From assembly GCA_002317175.1 (NCBI GenBank), contig DCJA01000001.1, positions 102,091 through 166,090 of the forward strand: DNA of 64,000 bases, in the 5' to 3' direction. The stretch is from Lachnospiraceae bacterium UBA1712. Lineage in GTDB: Bacteria; Bacillota; Clostridia; Lachnospirales; Lachnospiraceae. The position numbers and the translations under genes were made by a program. The notes under the pieces were generated by a model. The model saw only the letters and a list, made by a program, of their open reading frames with translations. It was not told the DNA's origin and did not search any database. Numbering within the stretch: the stretch's first letter is position 1; the number at the start of each line of letters is the position of its first letter. This document shows positions 50,712 through 59,773 of this stretch, piece by piece.

Positions 50712-51827
50712 ATGAATACCGAAAAACTTACAGAATATCTTGATTCTCTTATTCCACGCGGGATTCCATCTGTAGACTGTATAGTCTACAAGAACCATGA
50801 ATGCATATACAGACATATGGCAGGCTATACGGACCATAAGCATACAATCCCTGTATCCAACGATACTCAGTATTTGATGTTCTCCATGACCAAGGTTATG
50901 ACAATGACCGCACTTATGCAGCTGGTTGAAAAGGGTCAGATTTCTCTTGAGGATCCTGTTGGTCGATATCTTCCAGCCTACTCAGACTTAACTGTAGCTG
51001 ATAAGGATGGTAATTTGTCAGCTGCTAATCCTCTGCTTATAAAGCATCTTGCTTCAATGCAGTCTGGTCTTGACTATAACCTTGACAGACCTGGCATAAA
51101 GCGTATCCTGGCACGCGATGGAATGAAAGCAAGCACTCTGGATCTGGTTAATGCATTTGTTGAAAGTCCACTTAATTTCCAGCCAGGAACCCATTTCTGC
51201 TATAGTCTAAGTCATGATGTTATTGCTGCAGTTATCGAAGTTGTGTCCGGCATGACCTTTGGTGAATATCTTAACACCAATATATGGCAGCCTTTAGGCA
51301 TGAGCCGTACTCATTTTGCAAAGCCCTACAATTTAGAGGCTAATCTCTCTGAACAGTTCATTATGGAGGATGATACTATCCGTCCTATGGAGCCAACCTG
51401 TAATTATCAGCTTAGCGAATGTTATGAAAGCGGTGGCGCCGGACTGGTAAGCTGTACTCTGGATTATGCCAAACTGGCTGATACACTTGCAAGCGGCGGA
51501 ATAAGTTCTGACGGTGTGCGCATACTCAACAGTGACTCTATTGAAAAAATTAAAGAGAACCTTCTTGGAGAAGATTCTCTTAATGATATAGCAAACACTA
51601 TGGGCAGAGTTGGCTTTGGCTACGGTGTTGGTATGCAGGTTCTCTTGGACCCTGCTAAGATTAACTCTTCTGCTCCCGTAGGCGTGTTCGGCTGGGATGG
51701 AGCAGCCGGTAGTATTATTACCATGGATACTAACAGTAAAATCTCTTTGGTATATACGATGCATGTACGTAATTGTGGCATAGCATATGGTGAGATTCAT
51801 CCAACTCTGCGTGATTTGATATTCTGA
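50712..51827 (+). CDS. Serine hydrolase, beta-lactamase class C-like
   Basis: A 371-aa cytoplasmic-looking protein (no signal peptide). SMTK (about 57-60) is the catalytic SxxK, and CYSLSHD (about 165) takes the place of the YxN motif with Leu/Ser changes. FGWDGAAGS near the C-terminus matches the HxG/WxG third motif of this family. Such proteins are esterases or D-amino peptidases more often than true beta-lactamases. The ATG at 50712 is chosen because the upstream extension begins with a non-standard codon. Confidence 0.8.
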   Translation: MNTEKLTEYLDSLIPRGIPSVDCIVYKNHECIYRHMAGYTDHKHTIPVSNDTQYLMFSMTKVMTMTALMQLVEKGQISLEDPVGRYLPAYSDLTVADKDGNLSAANPLLIKHLASMQSGLDYNLDRPGIKRILARDGMKASTLDLVNAFVESPLNFQPGTHFCYSLSHDVIAAVIEVVSGMTFGEYLNTNIWQPLGMSRTHFAKPYNLEANLSEQFIMEDDTIRPMEPTCNYQLSECYESGGAGLVSCTLDYAKLADTLASGGISSDGVRILNSDSIEKIKENLLGEDSLNDIANTMGRVGFGYGVGMQVLLDPAKINSSAPVGVFGWDGAAGSIITMDTNSKISLVYTMHVRNCGIAYGEIHPTLRDLIF

Positions 51828-51856
51828 CAAGACAGACATTCGTTTCATTCTACACT

Positions 51857-52918
51857 CTATCTTGTAAATATCTTCTGAAGAATCTCATCTGTCATCAGAA
51901 TCTCTTTGGCCTTTTCTCTATACTGCTCTTCATGCAGATATGTATGTCTGAAAGGTTTAATTGATGGTGCCTTATCTATTGCATCAATGTAATCCTGAAT
52001 CTCAAGTCCCAGTGTGGCTGCATAATCAAAAAAGCCTGTTTCTGTTAAAAAGTTCCTGACTCTGTCCTGCCTGTGATTTTGAACAACACTCATAAGATAT
52101 GTTGCAATTCCCACCTGAATACCATGAAGTGTTGTCTTCCTGCCATACTGATCAATAGCATGACTAATAAGATGCTCACTACCACTGGTCGGAGCTGAGC
52201 TTCCGGCTATTTCATTGGCAATACCACACATTGCAAGGGAATTGAGCAATTCCTTCAAAAACCATTCATCCGCTATATCATCGAATTTGATTCTAACCAG
52301 ACTGTTGATAGCCTTCTTTGCCACCATTATGGCCACATCATTGGTCTTGCCATATCCGCATTCTTCTTCATACTGCCAGTCATATATCGCAGTTATTTTG
52401 CATACCATGTCACCAACTCCAGAATAGAGAAAGCCTCTTGGAGCACTCTTGATTACATCTGTATCTGCAATTATTCCGTATGCCATTTTAGCTGGAACAG
52501 ACTGCCTTTTACCCTTTATCAGAAGTGAAGCACTGGCACTAGAGAAGCCATCGTTGGAGGTGGATGTAGGTACACTAATATATGGCATTTTTCTAAGAAA
52601 GCCACAGTACTTGGCTGTATCAATAACCTTTCCACCACCTATACCTATAACAGCCTGTGTTTTGTTAGGCATTGCAAATGCTATATCAGTAATATCTTCC
52701 AGATTGACAGAATCCAATTCCATATACTGAAGGACTTCGATCTCATTGTCCTCAAGGGATCGCATAACTTTTTCGCCAAATAAATCTATCAGACCATTAC
52801 CAAAAAAGACAACTACCTTCATGAGCTTGTTATCACGCAGATAAGTACCTATATCAGATAAAGCTCCCTTATCTATTTTCAAAAATGTTGGTATTGATAT
52901 ACTTGCTGTTGTTGCCAT
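51857..52918 (-). CDS. egsA: sn-Glycerol-1-phosphate dehydrogenase, NAD(P)-dependent
   Basis: A 353-aa enzyme that reduces dihydroxyacetone phosphate to sn-glycerol-1-phosphate. Landmarks: VIGIGGGKVIDTAKY (NAD site), ISVPTSTSNDGFSS (substrate site), GSEHLISHAID and LHGIQVGIATYL (metal-binding histidines). The bacterial family is EgsA/AraM; G1P feeds archaeal lipids in Archaea and prenyl-glyceryl phosphates in some Gram-positives. No partner gene for the next step is visible. AAAGGT precedes the ATG. Confidence 0.88.
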   Translation of the reverse strand: MATTASISIPTFLKIDKGALSDIGTYLRDNKLMKVVVFFGNGLIDLFGEKVMRSLEDNEIEVLQYMELDSVNLEDITDIAFAMPNKTQAVIGIGGGKVIDTAKYCGFLRKMPYISVPTSTSNDGFSSASASLLIKGKRQSVPAKMAYGIIADTDVIKSAPRGFLYSGVGDMVCKITAIYDWQYEEECGYGKTNDVAIMVAKKAINSLVRIKFDDIADEWFLKELLNSLAMCGIANEIAGSSAPTSGSEHLISHAIDQYGRKTTLHGIQVGIATYLMSVVQNHRQDRVRNFLTETGFFDYAATLGLEIQDYIDAIDKAPSIKPFRHTYLHEEQYREKAKEILMTDEILQKIFTR

Positions 52919-52969
52919 CTTTTATACCTTTCTAATACAAACTTTGTTACCACTCAACTCAATAGAAAG

Positions 52970-53359
52970 CTAATGCAATAAATCTATTGCAAGCAAAGCT
53001 GCTCCCAAAATAGTCAACACAATCACAAGACCTACTCTGTCGTCCCTACCAACGACACATTCATTAGGATTATTAGGATTATATCTAACCTCAACCTTAG
53101 AACCAACCTCATACATCTCAGAGTACTTTACGAATTTCTTAGGTGAAAATGTGTAATCAATGCCATCTATGGTATATCCATACACAGCTGCATAACATAC
53201 TTCCTTTGAATTGTACCTGTTCATTGAACTATATGTTCTGATTCCAACCAATTCTCCCTCTACCGTTTGCGTACATTTTTTCTTTGTAATACATATATCA
53301 AACAGACGACTAACAGCAACAAATATAAATATTGCACCTATTGCAGCTAGAAAATACAT
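52970..53359 (-). CDS. DUF3592-like membrane protein
   Basis: A 129-aa protein with a membrane helix at each end (about 1-20 and 107-126) and an extracytoplasmic beta-rich loop. The motif CTQTVEGELVGI followed by YGYTIDGIDYTFS and GSKVEVRYNPNNPNECVV is the DUF3592 pattern. Function unknown. It follows the aminotransferase by 19 nt. Confidence 0.75.
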   Translation of the reverse strand: MYFLAAIGAIFIFVAVSRLFDICITKKKCTQTVEGELVGIRTYSSMNRYNSKEVCYAAVYGYTIDGIDYTFSPKKFVKYSEMYEVGSKVEVRYNPNNPNECVVGRDDRVGLVIVLTILGAALLAIDLLH

Positions 53360-53378
53360 ACTCTCTTCCCCTATTTCT

Positions 53379-54542
53379 TTACTGTAGCATTTTTGTTCTC
53401 ATATCAGCGAGACGATCCAATGCCTCAAGTAAGGTTTCATCCTGTTTTGCAAAATGCAATCTAACATAATTATTGACAGGTTCTTTAAAGAAACTTGATC
53501 CTGGTACCGCAGCTACTCCAACCTTTCTGGCCAGATCAACACAGAATTCGTAATCATTCTTATAGCCAAATTCACTTATATCCATAAGAACATAATACGC
53601 TCCCTGTGGATCAGTAAATGGAACTCCAATATCACTAAGACCTGAAGTAAAGACCTCTTTCATATGTGTATAATGCAACTGCAGATCTCTATAATAATCA
53701 TCTCCAAACTGAAGGCCAACAGTTGCAGCCTCCATCATAGGAGCCGAGGCGCCTACTGTAAGAAAATCATGCACTTTCTTAATTCTTTCTGTCACCTCAT
53801 AAGGAGCAATCGTGTAACCAAGTCTCCAACCAGTAATGGAATATGTCTTACTAAGAGAGTTACAGGTAATAGTGCGCTCTCTCATTCCTGGAAGAGTCGC
53901 CATATACACATGTTTGTTAGGAGCATATAAAATATGCTCATACACTTCATCTGTTATAACCCAGGCATCATACTTAATTGCAAGTTCACCTATTGTAATA
54001 AGTTCTTCTCTTGTAAACACCTTTCCACAAGGATTCGAAGGATTACATATAACAATTGCCTTGGCCCCTCTCTTAAATCCCTCCTCTATAGCATTGGGAT
54101 CAAAATCAAAAGCAGGTGGTATAAGTGGAACATATACAGGCTCCGCTCCTGACAGAATCGAGTCAGCACCATAGTTCTCATAAAAAGGCGAAAACACAAT
54201 TACCTTATCACCAGGATTCACTACACTCATCATAGATGCCATCATGGCCTCTGTGCTTCCACAAGTAACTACTACCTCTTTGTCAGGATCAACTTTCATC
54301 CCCGAAAAATGCTCGTGTTTCTGGGCCAGGGCTTCTCTGAAATTCTGCGCACCAAATGTAATGGCATACTGATGAGGTCCAGCTTCTGCAATCTCTGCCA
54401 ATCTGTCAGTAATAGCCTTTGGAGGCGCAAAATCAGGAAAACCCTGAGACAGGTTAATTGCTCCATATAAATCTGAAATTCTTGTCATCCTTCTAATAAC
54501 AGAATCCGTAAAAATATCTGTTCTGCTACTTAAGCTTGGCAT
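53379..54542 (-). CDS. PLP-dependent aminotransferase, class I/II
   Basis: A 387-aa enzyme of fold type I. INLSQGFPDFAPP near the start, NPSNPCGKV (about 166-174), the catalytic Lys in NSLSKTYSITGWRLGY (about 230-245) and the C-terminal NYVRLHFAK are typical of the aspartate/aromatic aminotransferase (PatA-like) group. The exact amino donor is not clear from sequence. AGAGGGAA precedes the ATG. Confidence 0.9.
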   Translation of the reverse strand: MPSLSSRTDIFTDSVIRRMTRISDLYGAINLSQGFPDFAPPKAITDRLAEIAEAGPHQYAITFGAQNFREALAQKHEHFSGMKVDPDKEVVVTCGSTEAMMASMMSVVNPGDKVIVFSPFYENYGADSILSGAEPVYVPLIPPAFDFDPNAIEEGFKRGAKAIVICNPSNPCGKVFTREELITIGELAIKYDAWVITDEVYEHILYAPNKHVYMATLPGMRERTITCNSLSKTYSITGWRLGYTIAPYEVTERIKKVHDFLTVGASAPMMEAATVGLQFGDDYYRDLQLHYTHMKEVFTSGLSDIGVPFTDPQGAYYVLMDISEFGYKNDYEFCVDLARKVGVAAVPGSSFFKEPVNNYVRLHFAKQDETLLEALDRLADMRTKMLQ

Positions 54543-54571
54543 ATAGATTCCCTCTCTTTAATTAACCTCAT

Positions 54572-54877
54572 TTATCTCACCTGTTCATTCTTTAATTCGT
54601 CAACAATTCTGTCAATGTCCTCAAGGCTAAAATACATTACCTCTCCAGTCTGTGAAGCTTCTTTACATTTCTTATATACTGCTTCATACGAACTGTCACG
54701 AAGTGTCTTTTTCTCCCTGATCTGTTTTTGAACTTCCCTGTGTGAAATTGTCTTTGTTACCACTTTTGTCTTTACTATTGTCTGAGGCATTGTGTGGATG
54801 TACTGCTTATACAATTTGTATGTACCAAATCCAACAAAGAATGTAACAACCGCAATATAACAATAAATAAAAAGCAA
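54572..54877 (-). CDS. Single-pass small membrane protein
   Basis: About 101 aa: an N-terminal membrane helix (about 1-22), then a highly charged Lys/Glu region with coiled-coil character ending VDELKNEQVR. No family recognised. The start is uncertain: TTG at 54877 has AGGTGAT 4 nt upstream, while a GTG at 54886 would be too close to that site. The 22-bp element at 54891-54912 lies directly upstream. It is 29 nt before the aminotransferase gene and may be co-transcribed with it. Confidence 0.6.
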   Translation of the reverse strand: MLFIYCYIAVVTFFVGFGTYKLYKQYIHTMPQTIVKTKVVTKTISHREVQKQIREKKTLRDSSYEAVYKKCKEASQTGEVMYFSLEDIDRIVDELKNEQVR

Positions 54878-54890
54878 TATAATCACCTTC

Positions 54891-54912
54891 CTGATACGTA
54901 TTTCGTATCTAT
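54891..54912 (-). promoter_or_regulatory. 22-bp shared upstream element, copy A
   Basis: A 22-bp sequence centred on the inverted repeat GATACG-N5-CGTATC, lying 13 nt before the start of the small membrane protein gene. An identical 22-bp copy, in the same orientation relative to its gene, occurs at 63406-63427. A likely operator for one common regulator. Confidence 0.6.
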
Positions 54913-54922
54913 TCCTATATCT

Positions 54923-54937
54923 TACTAATAATTAGTA
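54923..54937. promoter_or_regulatory. Perfect 15-bp palindrome
   Basis: TACTAAT-A-ATTAGTA, a perfect 7-1-7 inverted repeat, 10 nt beyond the 22-bp element in the 137-nt gap upstream of the 101-aa gene. A candidate operator; no regulator identified. Confidence 0.35.
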
Positions 54938-55014
54938 TCCTAATAAAGGACTATAGCTACATAGTAAGTGATTATATTTGCATCGCCATATAATAATGAT
55001 CTACTTTATTTGCA

Positions 55015-55368
55015 TTATCTATTCCGTTTTAAAAGCTTTGATATTATGTATCCAATAAATATCTGAATAGCAACTATTAACAATCCAACAATAACAAATA
55101 TAAATAGTACCACCTGAGATGCAACATCATTACTGCTTTTTCCAAGAAACAACAATACTGAGCTTATATAGCCTATGGCTGCTCCTACAAACTGATGCAA
55201 ACTGAATTGTTTATACATCTTTATGTCAGTTTGGAAAAATAAAATGAATATGCCTGCCCAAAAACTAGACATTCCAACTGCAAGCTGAGCCAATCCAGCT
55301 TCTTTATGAAAAGCACATCCTATTAGTACCGGAAAATAACAACACCAAAACAAAAAAAACTTTTTCAT
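55015..55368 (-). CDS. Four-helix membrane protein, paralogue A
   Basis: A 117-aa protein with about four membrane helices and the ending GYIISKLLKRNR. It is a clear paralogue of the 121-aa protein at 56296-56661: both share MKK start, SF.AGI.IL..Q.DIK, SL.QF.G and GYIISK.LKRN at matching positions. Family not recognised. AAAGGAT precedes the ATG at 55368. Confidence 0.7.
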   Translation of the reverse strand: MKKFFLFWCCYFPVLIGCAFHKEAGLAQLAVGMSSFWAGIFILFFQTDIKMYKQFSLHQFVGAAIGYISSVLLFLGKSSNDVASQVVLFIFVIVGLLIVAIQIFIGYIISKLLKRNR

Positions 55369-55404
55369 CTTATATCCTTTCAAATAACTGACTATATACC
55401 ATAT

Positions 55405-56232
55405 TCATCTGGAACTTTTTATATCTGCGACTCTGCGCTTAAGTTCGCGCTCAATCATAAAATAACCGTAATATCCAAAAACAGGTGCACATTTATCACA
55501 TACATACGCATAATAACCATTTCGTGGAAGAGCTTCACTATTCAATAATTCCATCGCCTGCATCAGATTATCCTCAATCTCTTTTGCGCCCTCTTCAATT
55601 CCTGTCTGTGCAGCAATCAAATCGGCTATATTGAGATATGTTATGGCCTGCTCAAGTGCACCATTTTGCTGTTTTTTCATTACTTCTATAGCCTTATGAT
55701 ATAATTCCTTCGCTTCAGAATATTCCTCCAGTTCGGAAAGTGTCAAAGCCATATTGTTGTATAATCCCCCAAGCCTTCCATCGTGTGATTCAAGCTTAGT
55801 TTCATATATTGCTTTTGCCTGCCTATATAGTACAATTGCCTCATTAGCTTTCCCAAATGCTTTGTATCCGGTAGCAGCATTGATATAGGTTGTCCCCATA
55901 ATGACTGTATCCTCAAAGTCATTAGCTGCTAAAAATGAAAGAGCTTCCTCTATTGCCTGCAATCCTTCTGTCTCATTGCCACTCATTCTAAACAGGCCAA
56001 TTAATTCATTCATAATAGCAAGTTTTCCGCTCGTATCATTACCAGCTTCTGCTTCAGCAATCCAATAGATAAGATGTCGCTTCGCAGCATCAAATTCATC
56101 ATTCTCTACATATGAATCATATTTCTCCAAAACACGCCTCAAGGGAATAGGACTGAAGTCTTGATTCATATTCAGAAGACATTTTGGCTCTTCATAATCT
56201 TCTTTTGATACGCTTTGATTTTCTATTTCCAT
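55405..56232 (-). CDS. Tetratricopeptide-repeat protein
   Basis: A 275-aa soluble helical protein. Residues about 75-240 form TPR-like helix pairs (AIEEALSFLAAN, YINAATGYKAFGKANEAIVLYRQA, NNMALTLSELEEYSEAKELYHKA). TPR proteins act as binding scaffolds. No DNA-binding domain is seen. It lies between the two small membrane paralogues on the same strand (36 nt before paralogue A, 63 nt after B), so the three probably act together. AGAGGATGT precedes the ATG. Confidence 0.8.
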   Translation of the reverse strand: MEIENQSVSKEDYEEPKCLLNMNQDFSPIPLRRVLEKYDSYVENDEFDAAKRHLIYWIAEAEAGNDTSGKLAIMNELIGLFRMSGNETEGLQAIEEALSFLAANDFEDTVIMGTTYINAATGYKAFGKANEAIVLYRQAKAIYETKLESHDGRLGGLYNNMALTLSELEEYSEAKELYHKAIEVMKKQQNGALEQAITYLNIADLIAAQTGIEEGAKEIEDNLMQAMELLNSEALPRNGYYAYVCDKCAPVFGYYGYFMIERELKRRVADIKSSR

Positions 56233-56295
56233 TTACATCCTCTGCTGTTTGCAATTCAACAATCTACTCCCATTGCATCCACTACATAAAATCAG

Positions 56296-56661
56296 TTACT
56301 GAGTGCTAACCTTATTTCTCTTTAATCGTTTCGAAATAATATATCCAATCACAAACTGAATTATAAATCCAATTGCTGCCCCTATTGCTATCAACTCTAG
56401 AATAGCTTCAGATTCTCCATCACCACTGACTTTTTTCAAATATAAAATTCCTGCTATTACATGCCCTGACATTTTACCAATAAATTGAAAAAGGCTAAGC
56501 AGTTTAAATTCTTTTATATCTTTCTGCAATGTAAGTATCAATACACCTGCTATAAAGCTTGCAAATCCCATTCCCATCTGCACTGCAATTACTTCAGAAT
56601 AAAATGACAAAGCTATCGCAATTGGTAGTAAACATATAAATGTTAATAATATTTTCTTCAT
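56296..56661 (-). CDS. Four-helix membrane protein, paralogue B
   Basis: A 121-aa protein with about four membrane helices, paralogous to the 117-aa protein at 55015-55368 (shared QxDIK, SLxQFxG, GYIISKxLKRN). GGGAG 5 nt before the ATG at 56661 decides the start; an earlier in-frame start would be inside a REP-like repeat. Confidence 0.7.
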   Translation of the reverse strand: MKKILLTFICLLPIAIALSFYSEVIAVQMGMGFASFIAGVLILTLQKDIKEFKLLSLFQFIGKMSGHVIAGILYLKKVSGDGESEAILELIAIGAAIGFIIQFVIGYIISKRLKRNKVSTQ

Positions 56662-56697
56662 AATATCTCCCTCAATCTTTATCATAGAAAGCATTCT

Positions 56698-56756
56698 GCG
56701 TGGCATTAGGACCGTCCCCAGTTAGCATAGCGTGGCATTAGGACCGTCCCCAGTTA
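56698..56756. repeat. Two direct copies of a 27-bp REP-like repeat
   Basis: Two identical 27-bp copies (56698-56724 and 56730-56756), each with the core GGACCGTCCCCAG, separated by 5 nt. On the minus strand the core reads CTGGGGACGGTCC, a motif I recall as a dispersed repeat in clostridial genomes. The second copy encodes the last residues of the HD-GYP protein and the first copy supplies its stop. Confidence 0.9.
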
Positions 56757-57960
56757 ATATTCTCCGCGCTTCTGGTAAAAAAATGTCAATCAGATCAGGA
56801 TCAAACTGTTTTCCTTTTCCTTCTGCTAATTCAGATATAATTATTTCATTCGTCAATCTTTTTCGATAAACACGATTGGAATTCATTGCATCAAATGAAT
56901 CCGCTACAGCAATAATTCTAGCTTCTATTGGAATATCCTTTCCCTTTAATTTAGAAGGATATCCTGTTCCATCATATCTTTCGTGGTGATACTTGGCTCC
57001 AAGATCAACATGTGGCAGGATTGTCAAATCCTGAAGGATTTCTCCACCAATAACTGTGTGCTGTCTCATTTGATCAAATTCCTCGTCAGACAGACGCCCT
57101 GTACAATTTAGTATGCTGTCTGGGACTCCAATCTTTCCAATATCATGTAACAAAGCAATTTCATGTAATTTATTAATCTGTTCCTCGCTCCAGTCCATTT
57201 TTTTAGCAATTATCGCTGAATACTCGGCAACTCTTTGCGAATGCTCTCTAGTATATTTATCTTTGGCATCAACTGTATTAATAATTGATTTAATTGTCTG
57301 CAATGATATTGCTGATACCCTGTTTCGTTCTTTAAGTACCGAGGCCGTCAGTATTTCATTTGCTTTAAAGTCTTTCACTGAACTATAGTATAATCGTCCA
57401 TTAATTATAAACACCATAGAAAGAAAAACAACAAAATTAATCACCTCACTGGATGAAATAAAATAATTAAAACCACTTATTCCGTCAGCACCAATTAGCA
57501 GCGCAAATGATACCAAAATCATCGCTATAAAAAACTTTGGTCTAAGCAAAACAACACTGGCAATTGTTACAATTACTGTCAGATACACCACCGGAAAATT
57601 GCCTGCCTTCATATCCAAAAATGATATTATCAGAGACCATATAATAAATGCACAAGACGTCAACCTGATAATAAAATTACTGGTTTTGTATTCGTTCTTA
57701 CTTAAATCACTGGTAGATAAATAAAACAACATACTTAGTGCTACAACAAGAAGAAGTATATATGAAAACAGATAAGTATAGTGTTTATAAGAACTCATAG
57801 AAAATACAAATAAACCTCGAACGAAAAGAATACCCTCAAAAATCGATATAATCCCCATCAAAATCTTAAATATCTTCTTGTTCTTTTCTAAATATTTACC
57901 AATCAGAATATTATTATTTACATCTTGATTTGTTGCTAAGCCAAATGCTCCAAGTATCAT
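56722..57960 (-). CDS. Membrane HD-GYP phosphodiesterase
   Basis: A 412-aa protein. The first about 185 residues hold five to six membrane helices. The C-terminal HD-GYP domain carries HSQRVAEYS, LLHDIGKIGVPDSIL (about 268-282), HHERYDGTGYP (about 322-332) and VADSFDAMNSNRVYR, so the catalytic residues are complete. HD-GYP enzymes break down c-di-GMP; the opposing synthesis could come from the GGDEF protein at 34368. GGAGG lies before the ATG at 57960. The last about ten residues are encoded by the REP-like repeat, so the native C-terminus was probably altered. Confidence 0.9.
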   Translation of the reverse strand: MILGAFGLATNQDVNNNILIGKYLEKNKKIFKILMGIISIFEGILFVRGLFVFSMSSYKHYTYLFSYILLLVVALSMLFYLSTSDLSKNEYKTSNFIIRLTSCAFIIWSLIISFLDMKAGNFPVVYLTVIVTIASVVLLRPKFFIAMILVSFALLIGADGISGFNYFISSSEVINFVVFLSMVFIINGRLYYSSVKDFKANEILTASVLKERNRVSAISLQTIKSIINTVDAKDKYTREHSQRVAEYSAIIAKKMDWSEEQINKLHEIALLHDIGKIGVPDSILNCTGRLSDEEFDQMRQHTVIGGEILQDLTILPHVDLGAKYHHERYDGTGYPSKLKGKDIPIEARIIAVADSFDAMNSNRVYRKRLTNEIIISELAEGKGKQFDPDLIDIFLPEARRILTGDGPNATLC

Positions 57961-58115
57961 TTTTCCTCCATCGCATACACTCATTTGGTACTATGCAAAA
58001 CATATAGTTCATCTGAATCCTAAGATATTTTACCATATAAGACTCTTTATTACATTAAAACAAGTGAAGAAACACCTTAACATGTTCCAAATATCGAAAA
58101 TGCAATATACTAATA

Positions 58116-58155
58116 AAAAGAAGAACAGACAAGAAAAGATGTCTGTTCTTCTTTT
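58116..58155 (-). terminator. Terminator of the met operon
   Basis: A 15-bp perfect stem (AAAAGAAGAACAGAC and complement) with a 10-nt loop, followed by a T run on the minus strand, 30 nt after metQ. The rest of 57961-58183 holds no feature I can support. Confidence 0.9.
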
Positions 58156-58183
58156 GGTTCCATTTAACAAATCAGTATGTTTT

Positions 58184-58999
58184 TTATTCAAAAGGAATTA
58201 CTGCTCCGTCATATGTATCATTGATGTACTTCTTAATCTCATCTGACTTCAATACTTCTACAAGAGCCTTAACTGCTTCGTTGTTCTCATTACCTTCCTT
58301 TACAGTAACAATATTTACATATGTCTTAGCTGCTTCTGAATCTGATGATTCATGTGCAAGTGAATCCTTACCTACTGAGTATCCTGCTTCAAGAGCATAG
58401 TTACCATTTAATACAACATATGCATTTTCACCTGTTACTCTTGCTACCTGAGCTGCCTCTAATTCGATGAACTTAATATTGTTTGGGTTCTCTGTAATAT
58501 CATTTACTGTTGCTACAAGTCCTACACCATCTTTGAGCTTGATAATTCCATTATCCTGAAGAAGTAGAAGTGCTCTTGCTTCATTTGTTGTATCATTTGG
58601 AATTGCAATTGTATCGCCTTCTGCAATATCATCAAGTGATGACTTTGTTCCTGGGTAAATTCCAAATGGCTCATAATGAATCTTGCCAACTGTTACAATG
58701 TGTGTTCCCTTTTCTTCATTGAAGCTGTCAAGGTATGGCTGATGCTGGAAATAGTTAGCTGTGAACTCACCACTTTCAACTACTTCATTTGGCTGAACAT
58801 AATCTGCGAATTCTACGATTTCTAGGCTGTATCCCTTTGCCTCAAGAAGTGGCTTTGCCTGCTGCAAAATCTCCGCATGTGGTGTTGGTGATGCTGCAAT
58901 CTTGATTACCTTGTCATCTGCGCTCTTTGATCCACAACCTGTTAATACACCTGCTACAACTGTTACTACTGCTAATAATGCAACTAATTTCTTTTTCAT
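58184..58999 (-). CDS. metQ: Methionine-binding lipoprotein MetQ
   Basis: A 271-aa lipoprotein of the NlpA/MetQ family that captures methionine at the cell surface for the MetNI transporter. The signal peptide ends in the lipobox LTGC (Cys22), followed by GSKSADD. Mature-domain landmarks include KIAASPTPHAEIL, FADYVQPNEVVESGEFTANYFQHQPYL and AIPNDTTNEARALLLLQ. Last gene of metNIQ, 111 nt after metI. Confidence 0.95.
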   Translation of the reverse strand: MKKKLVALLAVVTVVAGVLTGCGSKSADDKVIKIAASPTPHAEILQQAKPLLEAKGYSLEIVEFADYVQPNEVVESGEFTANYFQHQPYLDSFNEEKGTHIVTVGKIHYEPFGIYPGTKSSLDDIAEGDTIAIPNDTTNEARALLLLQDNGIIKLKDGVGLVATVNDITENPNNIKFIELEAAQVARVTGENAYVVLNGNYALEAGYSVGKDSLAHESSDSEAAKTYVNIVTVKEGNENNEAVKALVEVLKSDEIKKYINDTYDGAVIPFE

Positions 59000-59110
59000 A
59001 ATATTATCCTCTTTTCCAATTATTTTTTAATTTACTTTTGGGTTTCTTATGTGAGCCTTTCACATCTTTAGTCTCTCATATAAACCTTTAACTTCTTTTG
59101 CTTCAATCCT

Positions 59111-59773
59111 CTATTTGAGTCTCTTATTTGTTTTGTTTGCTATAAGCATTCCTGCTGACTGGAATATCTGAACCAGTATTACAAGTAGGATTACTGTTAC
59201 TATCATTATGTCTGACTGGTATCTGTAATATCCGTATCTTACAGCTATATCTCCAAGTCCGCCGCCGCCTACGGTTCCGGCCATTGCCGAATAGCCAAGT
59301 ATTGTTCCTATGGCTATTGTTGAACCTGTGATTAATGATGTCTTTGCTTCAACCAACAGTACATTTACTATTATTCTGATATTTCCTGCTCCCATGGATC
59401 TTGCTGCTTCTATCACTCCCTGGTCTACCTCGTTAATGGACGATTCAACCATTCTTGCTATAAATGGTACAGCGGCTACAACTAATGGAATTATTGTCGC
59501 TGTGGATCCAGTGCTGCGTCCAACGACGAGTCTGGTAAATGGAATTAATAAAATCAGCAAAATCAAAAATGGAATACTTCTTGTTACATTTACTATTACA
59601 TCTAACACCTTATATACTTTTGTGTTTGGTGAAAGGCCATCCTTGTCTGTGACGGATAATGTGATTCCCAGTGGAAGTCCAAATACATATCCTACAAGTG
59701 TTGACATCAAAGTCATATATAATGTTTCACCAATTCCTCTCAGTATCATTGTCTGTACTTCAGTGGTCCACAT
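59111..59773 (-). CDS. metI: Methionine ABC transporter permease MetI
   Basis: A 220-aa permease with five to six membrane helices. The conserved coupling segment EAARSMGAGNIRIIVNVLLVEA contacts MetN. The ATG at 59773 has GGGAGGTGAT upstream and overlaps the end of metN by 14 nt, so translation is coupled. Confidence 0.95.
   Translation of the reverse strand: MWTTEVQTMILRGIGETLYMTLMSTLVGYVFGLPLGITLSVTDKDGLSPNTKVYKVLDVIVNVTRSIPFLILLILLIPFTRLVVGRSTGSTATIIPLVVAAVPFIARMVESSINEVDQGVIEAARSMGAGNIRIIVNVLLVEAKTSLITGSTIAIGTILGYSAMAGTVGGGGLGDIAVRYGYYRYQSDIMIVTVILLVILVQIFQSAGMLIANKTNKRLK

Noticed and set aside
58064..58246. A 60-codon open frame on the plus strand
   Set aside because: It runs through the met operon terminator and into the end of metQ, and has no convincing ribosome site.
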